From: Bacteroidia bacterium
Lineage (GTDB): Bacteria > Bacteroidota > Bacteroidia > Bacteroidales > UBA932
DNA length: 13,922 bases
Direction of reading: 5' to 3'
NCBI GenBank assembly: GCA_021153285.1
Contig: JAGKTT010000052.1
Span: 1-13,922, forward strand
This document shows, one piece after another, positions 12,801 through 13,922 of the stretch. The position numbers were made by a program, and so were the translations under genes. Position 1 is the stretch's first letter, and every line of letters starts with the position of its first letter. The notes under the pieces were generated by a model. It saw only the letters and a program-made list of their open reading frames with translations. It made no database searches and was not told the DNA's origin.

Positions 12801-13043
12801 GTCCGATGCAAAAGCCAATGTCTTACCGTCAGGTGACCAGAGCGGAGAATAGTCATATGCGGTATTGGAAGTCAATTGACGGGCTTCTCCACCCTCTGAA
12901 TCCACAATGTAAATATCTCCCTTATAAGAGAAAGCTACACTTTTTCCATCTGGGGAAATGGATGGATAACGAAGCCAGGAAGCATTTTCAGCATAAGCAG
13001 AGACAGCAAATAACGCCATAAGAAGAAGACAGATACGTTTCAT
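9846..13043 (-). CDS. Tricorn-like secreted protease, S41 family (WD40-like propellers + PDZ + S41)
   Basis: This is a 1065-residue exported protease resembling archaeal tricorn protease and its bacterial homologues. A signal peptide (1-18, ending AYA) predicts export to the periplasm or outer surface. Residues about 25-660 carry repeated PD40/WD40-like blades, each with a Ser-Pro-Asp-Gly-Lys type turn (near 29, 70, 114, 221, 320, 360, 415, 461 and 611), as expected for two beta-propellers. A Lys/Asp/Glu-rich linker (about 567-585) interrupts the second. A helical domain (about 685-755), a PDZ domain (about 770-855) and the S41 catalytic domain (about 870-1050) follow. Candidate catalytic residues are His752 and Ser969 (in NYSNAHG), with Glu1026 near the C-terminus. 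The residue after Ser is Asn970, where tricorn has Asp. Its natural substrates are unknown; peptide degradation is the family role. Confidence 0.9.
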   Translation of the reverse strand: MKRICLLLMALFAVSAYAENASWLRYPSISPDGKSVAFSYKGDIYIVDSEGGEARQLTSNTAYDYSPLWSPDGKTLAFASDRYGNFDIFTIPVNGGVPFRVTTHSAKETPWTFTPDGKNILFTARIQDPAASALFPKSSMTELYSVSVVGGRYEQVLATPAEEVSFIGNDGSFVYQDCKGGENVWRKHHTSSITRDIWMYDGSKHVKLTSFEGEDRSPRVSADGKTVYFMSERDGSFNIYSFPVDNPQNVNRVTKHKTHPVRFLTVSDNDDLCYGYDGDIYVKKAGSASKKLIVAVNSDKNDDNLAELSVSGGGDNDLSADGKQIAFISRGEVFVASTEYNTVKKITDTPEAEADVVFSPDGKTLAYASEREGIWNIYTAELVRKEDISFPYATLIEEKPLFKNNKVDRRAPVYSPDGKELAYIEDRDRLMIMNLETGKTRQITDGSQCYSTTGSFAYSWSPDGKWILMSYCARNHYPYDDIGIVSTKGGEPMINLTESGYTDSAPQWVLGGNAILFASERYGMRNHASWGTLEDVMIVFLNRKAYDDFKMTKEERELQKQITGLSEEKNEDKKDDKKDKVEDIVVELDGIDERIIRLTPTSSNLGSAALSKDGTVLYYQASYESGMNLWKYDLEKGTPTKIGSARGRMKWDGKQGTLYVLGSRFSKMKDGGKSLENITVSADMVMDLAAEREYMFDHVYRQEKERFYNEKMHGVDWEMLTATYRKFLPHINNNYDFAELLSEYLGELNVSHTGSGYRAPATRESVSTANLGVFYDWTWQGDGLKVAEIVKGGPFDKASSKLAAGDVITSIDGVQIKKGMDFYPLLNRKAGERTLVGITKESGEKTDMVVVPVSDATFSTLLYKRWIRQNADKVQKLSGGRLGYVHIESMNDESFRTVYSDILGRYNNCDGIVIDTRFNGGGRLHEDIEVLFSGEKYLTQEIRGKDACDMPSRRYNKASIMIIAEANYSNAHGTPWVYKHKNMGLLVGKPVPGTMTSVTWETLQDPTLYFGIPVVGYRKADGTYLENDQLHPDIDVENTKELVVTGCDQQLEAAVKALLNQIDNQ

Positions 13044-13081
13044 AGTTTTATATATTTATATTTTCGTATAGTCACGATGAC

Positions 13082-13089
13082 GCAAATAT
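13082..13089 (-). promoter_or_regulatory. Candidate -7 element for the S41 protease gene
   Basis: The minus strand reads TATATTTG, a full match to TAnnTTTG, about 38 bases upstream of the protease ATG. The region where a -33 TTTG box would stand is taken by the terminator of the upstream gene and shows no match, so support is partial. Confidence 0.4.
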
Positions 13090-13091
13090 AC

Positions 13092-13120
13092 GAAAAAGGG
13101 ATGACCTTCCGGCCATCCCT
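13092..13120 (-). terminator. Intrinsic terminator of the frdB/sdhB gene
   Basis: On the minus strand AGGGATG pairs with CATCCCT, with two more G-C pairs inside after one mismatch and a 4-base loop, and is followed at once by five T residues. It lies 23 bases after the iron-sulfur subunit stop codon. Confidence 0.8.
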
Positions 13121-13142
13121 GTATAGATATCACGTCAAGTGA

Positions 13143-13922
13143 TTAGTCCTGAAGCTTAGCGCAGAGGAACTCACGGTTAAGACGTGCGATGTGAGTGACA
13201 GTGATATGCTTAGGGCACTCCATCTCACAAGCCTTGGTGTTGGTACAAGCACCGAAACCGAGCTCGTCCATCTTTGCCACCATAGCCTTTGCACGCTTTG
13301 CACCCTCTACCTTACCCTGTGGAAGGAGAGCGAGTGAGCTTACGCGAGCTGCAACGAAGAGCATTGCAGAACCGTTCTTACAAGTAGCAGCACAAGCACC
13401 ACAACCGATACAAGCTGCACCATCCATAGACTCCTCAGCCTTCTCGTAAGGAATAGGAATAACGTTTCCATCAGGAACACCGCCGGTTCTTACAGATACG
13501 TATCCACCAGCCTGAAGAATCTTATCATAAGCCTGACGGTCTACAACGAGGTCCTTGATAACTGGGAATCCCTTTGCTCTCCAAGGCTCGATAGTGATAG
13601 TATCGCCATCCTTGAACTTACGCATATGAAGCTGACAGGTAGTCACTTCATCGTCTGGTCCGTGTGCACGGCCGTTGATATAGAGCGAGCAAGCTCCGCA
13701 GATACCCTCACGGCAGTCGTGATCGAATGATACAGGACCGCTGCTCTTGCATCCCTTCTCGACAGCTACCGGATCTGCACCCTCAGCAATAAGCTGCTCA
13801 TTGAGGATATCGAGCATCTCGAGGAAAGAGCTGTCAGAGGAAATATTCTTAACCTGATAGGTCTCAAAATGTCCTTTTGCCTTGGCGTTTTTCTGACGCC
13901 ATACTTTCAATGTCAAATCCAT
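13143..13922 (-). CDS. frdB: Fumarate reductase/succinate dehydrogenase iron-sulfur subunit
   Basis: This subunit carries electrons between the flavoprotein and the membrane cytochrome b subunit of the succinate:quinone oxidoreductase complex at the inner membrane. In Bacteroidales the complex mainly acts as fumarate reductase in anaerobic respiration. The 259-residue product has the [2Fe-2S] ligands Cys70, Cys75, Cys78 and Cys96; by family pattern the [4Fe-4S] ligands are Cys171, Cys174, Cys177 and Cys236, and the [3Fe-4S] ligands are Cys181, Cys226 and Cys232. All expected cysteines are present. The ATG occupies the last three bases of the window, so the gene is complete but its upstream partners (cytochrome and flavoprotein subunits, expected in the same operon) are outside. 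The sequence alone does not decide between frdB and sdhB. Confidence 0.94.
   Translation of the reverse strand: MDLTLKVWRQKNAKAKGHFETYQVKNISSDSSFLEMLDILNEQLIAEGADPVAVEKGCKSSGPVSFDHDCREGICGACSLYINGRAHGPDDEVTTCQLHMRKFKDGDTITIEPWRAKGFPVIKDLVVDRQAYDKILQAGGYVSVRTGGVPDGNVIPIPYEKAEESMDGAACIGCGACAATCKNGSAMLFVAARVSSLALLPQGKVEGAKRAKAMVAKMDELGFGACTNTKACEMECPKHITVTHIARLNREFLCAKLQD

Noticed and set aside
1..13922. CRISPR array, tRNA or rRNA genes, defence island
   Set aside because: I saw no regularly spaced direct repeats, no tRNA cloverleaf with a CCA-type end, no rRNA-like sequence and no defence gene set. The only structured non-coding block is the pair of inverted-repeat elements at 9522-9778.

Overview
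The window looks like chromosomal DNA from a Gram-negative anaerobe of the order Bacteroidales. The evidence is the set of protein types: a eukaryote-type single-chain GlyRS, an energy transducer TonB with an acidic spacer, a tricorn-like secreted S41 protease, and a Bacteroidales-type fumarate reductase/succinate dehydrogenase iron-sulfur subunit. Upstream regions also carry the Bacteroidetes promoter signature TTTG-N19-TAnnTTTG. I cannot fix the genus. Most genes are housekeeping and packed into short operons on both strands.

Layout. Positions 2-244 (+) hold the 3' end of an unidentified coiled-coil-like protein, closed by a strong hairpin. Positions 299-4177 (-) form one tightly packed operon read sufS-sufE-sufT-folK-glyS: cysteine desulfurase, sulfur acceptor, DUF59 Fe-S factor, a folate enzyme and glycyl-tRNA synthetase. 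As given, glyS is broken by an internal deletion of roughly 195 bases that also shifts the frame. ruvA (4309-4896, +) is divergent from sufS and convergent with mnmG. ybeY-mnmG (7455-4933, -) form a two-gene RNA-maturation operon. tonB (+) is divergent from ybeY, with overlapping promoters, and hflX follows it directly. A 334-base intergenic stretch after hflX contains two structured inverted-repeat elements of about 120 bp. Then come a 1065-residue tricorn-like protease (-) and an FrdB/SdhB iron-sulfur protein (-) whose start codon is the last three bases of the window.

The most notable non-coding signal is a cluster of parS-like ParB-binding palindromes (core GTTCCACGTGGAAC) within 2.3 kb: a one-mismatch copy inside sufS (3191-3206), a perfect 16-mer at the centre of the ruvA/mnmG terminator palindrome (4908-4923), and a perfect 14-mer core inside mnmG (5441-5454). 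The two coding copies are read in the same phase and both encode Val-Pro-Arg-Gly-Thr. The mnmG copy lies at the start of an apparent insertion of about 75 residues. This suggests that the window lies in the origin-proximal chromosome-segregation region and that centromere sites are carried inside housekeeping genes.
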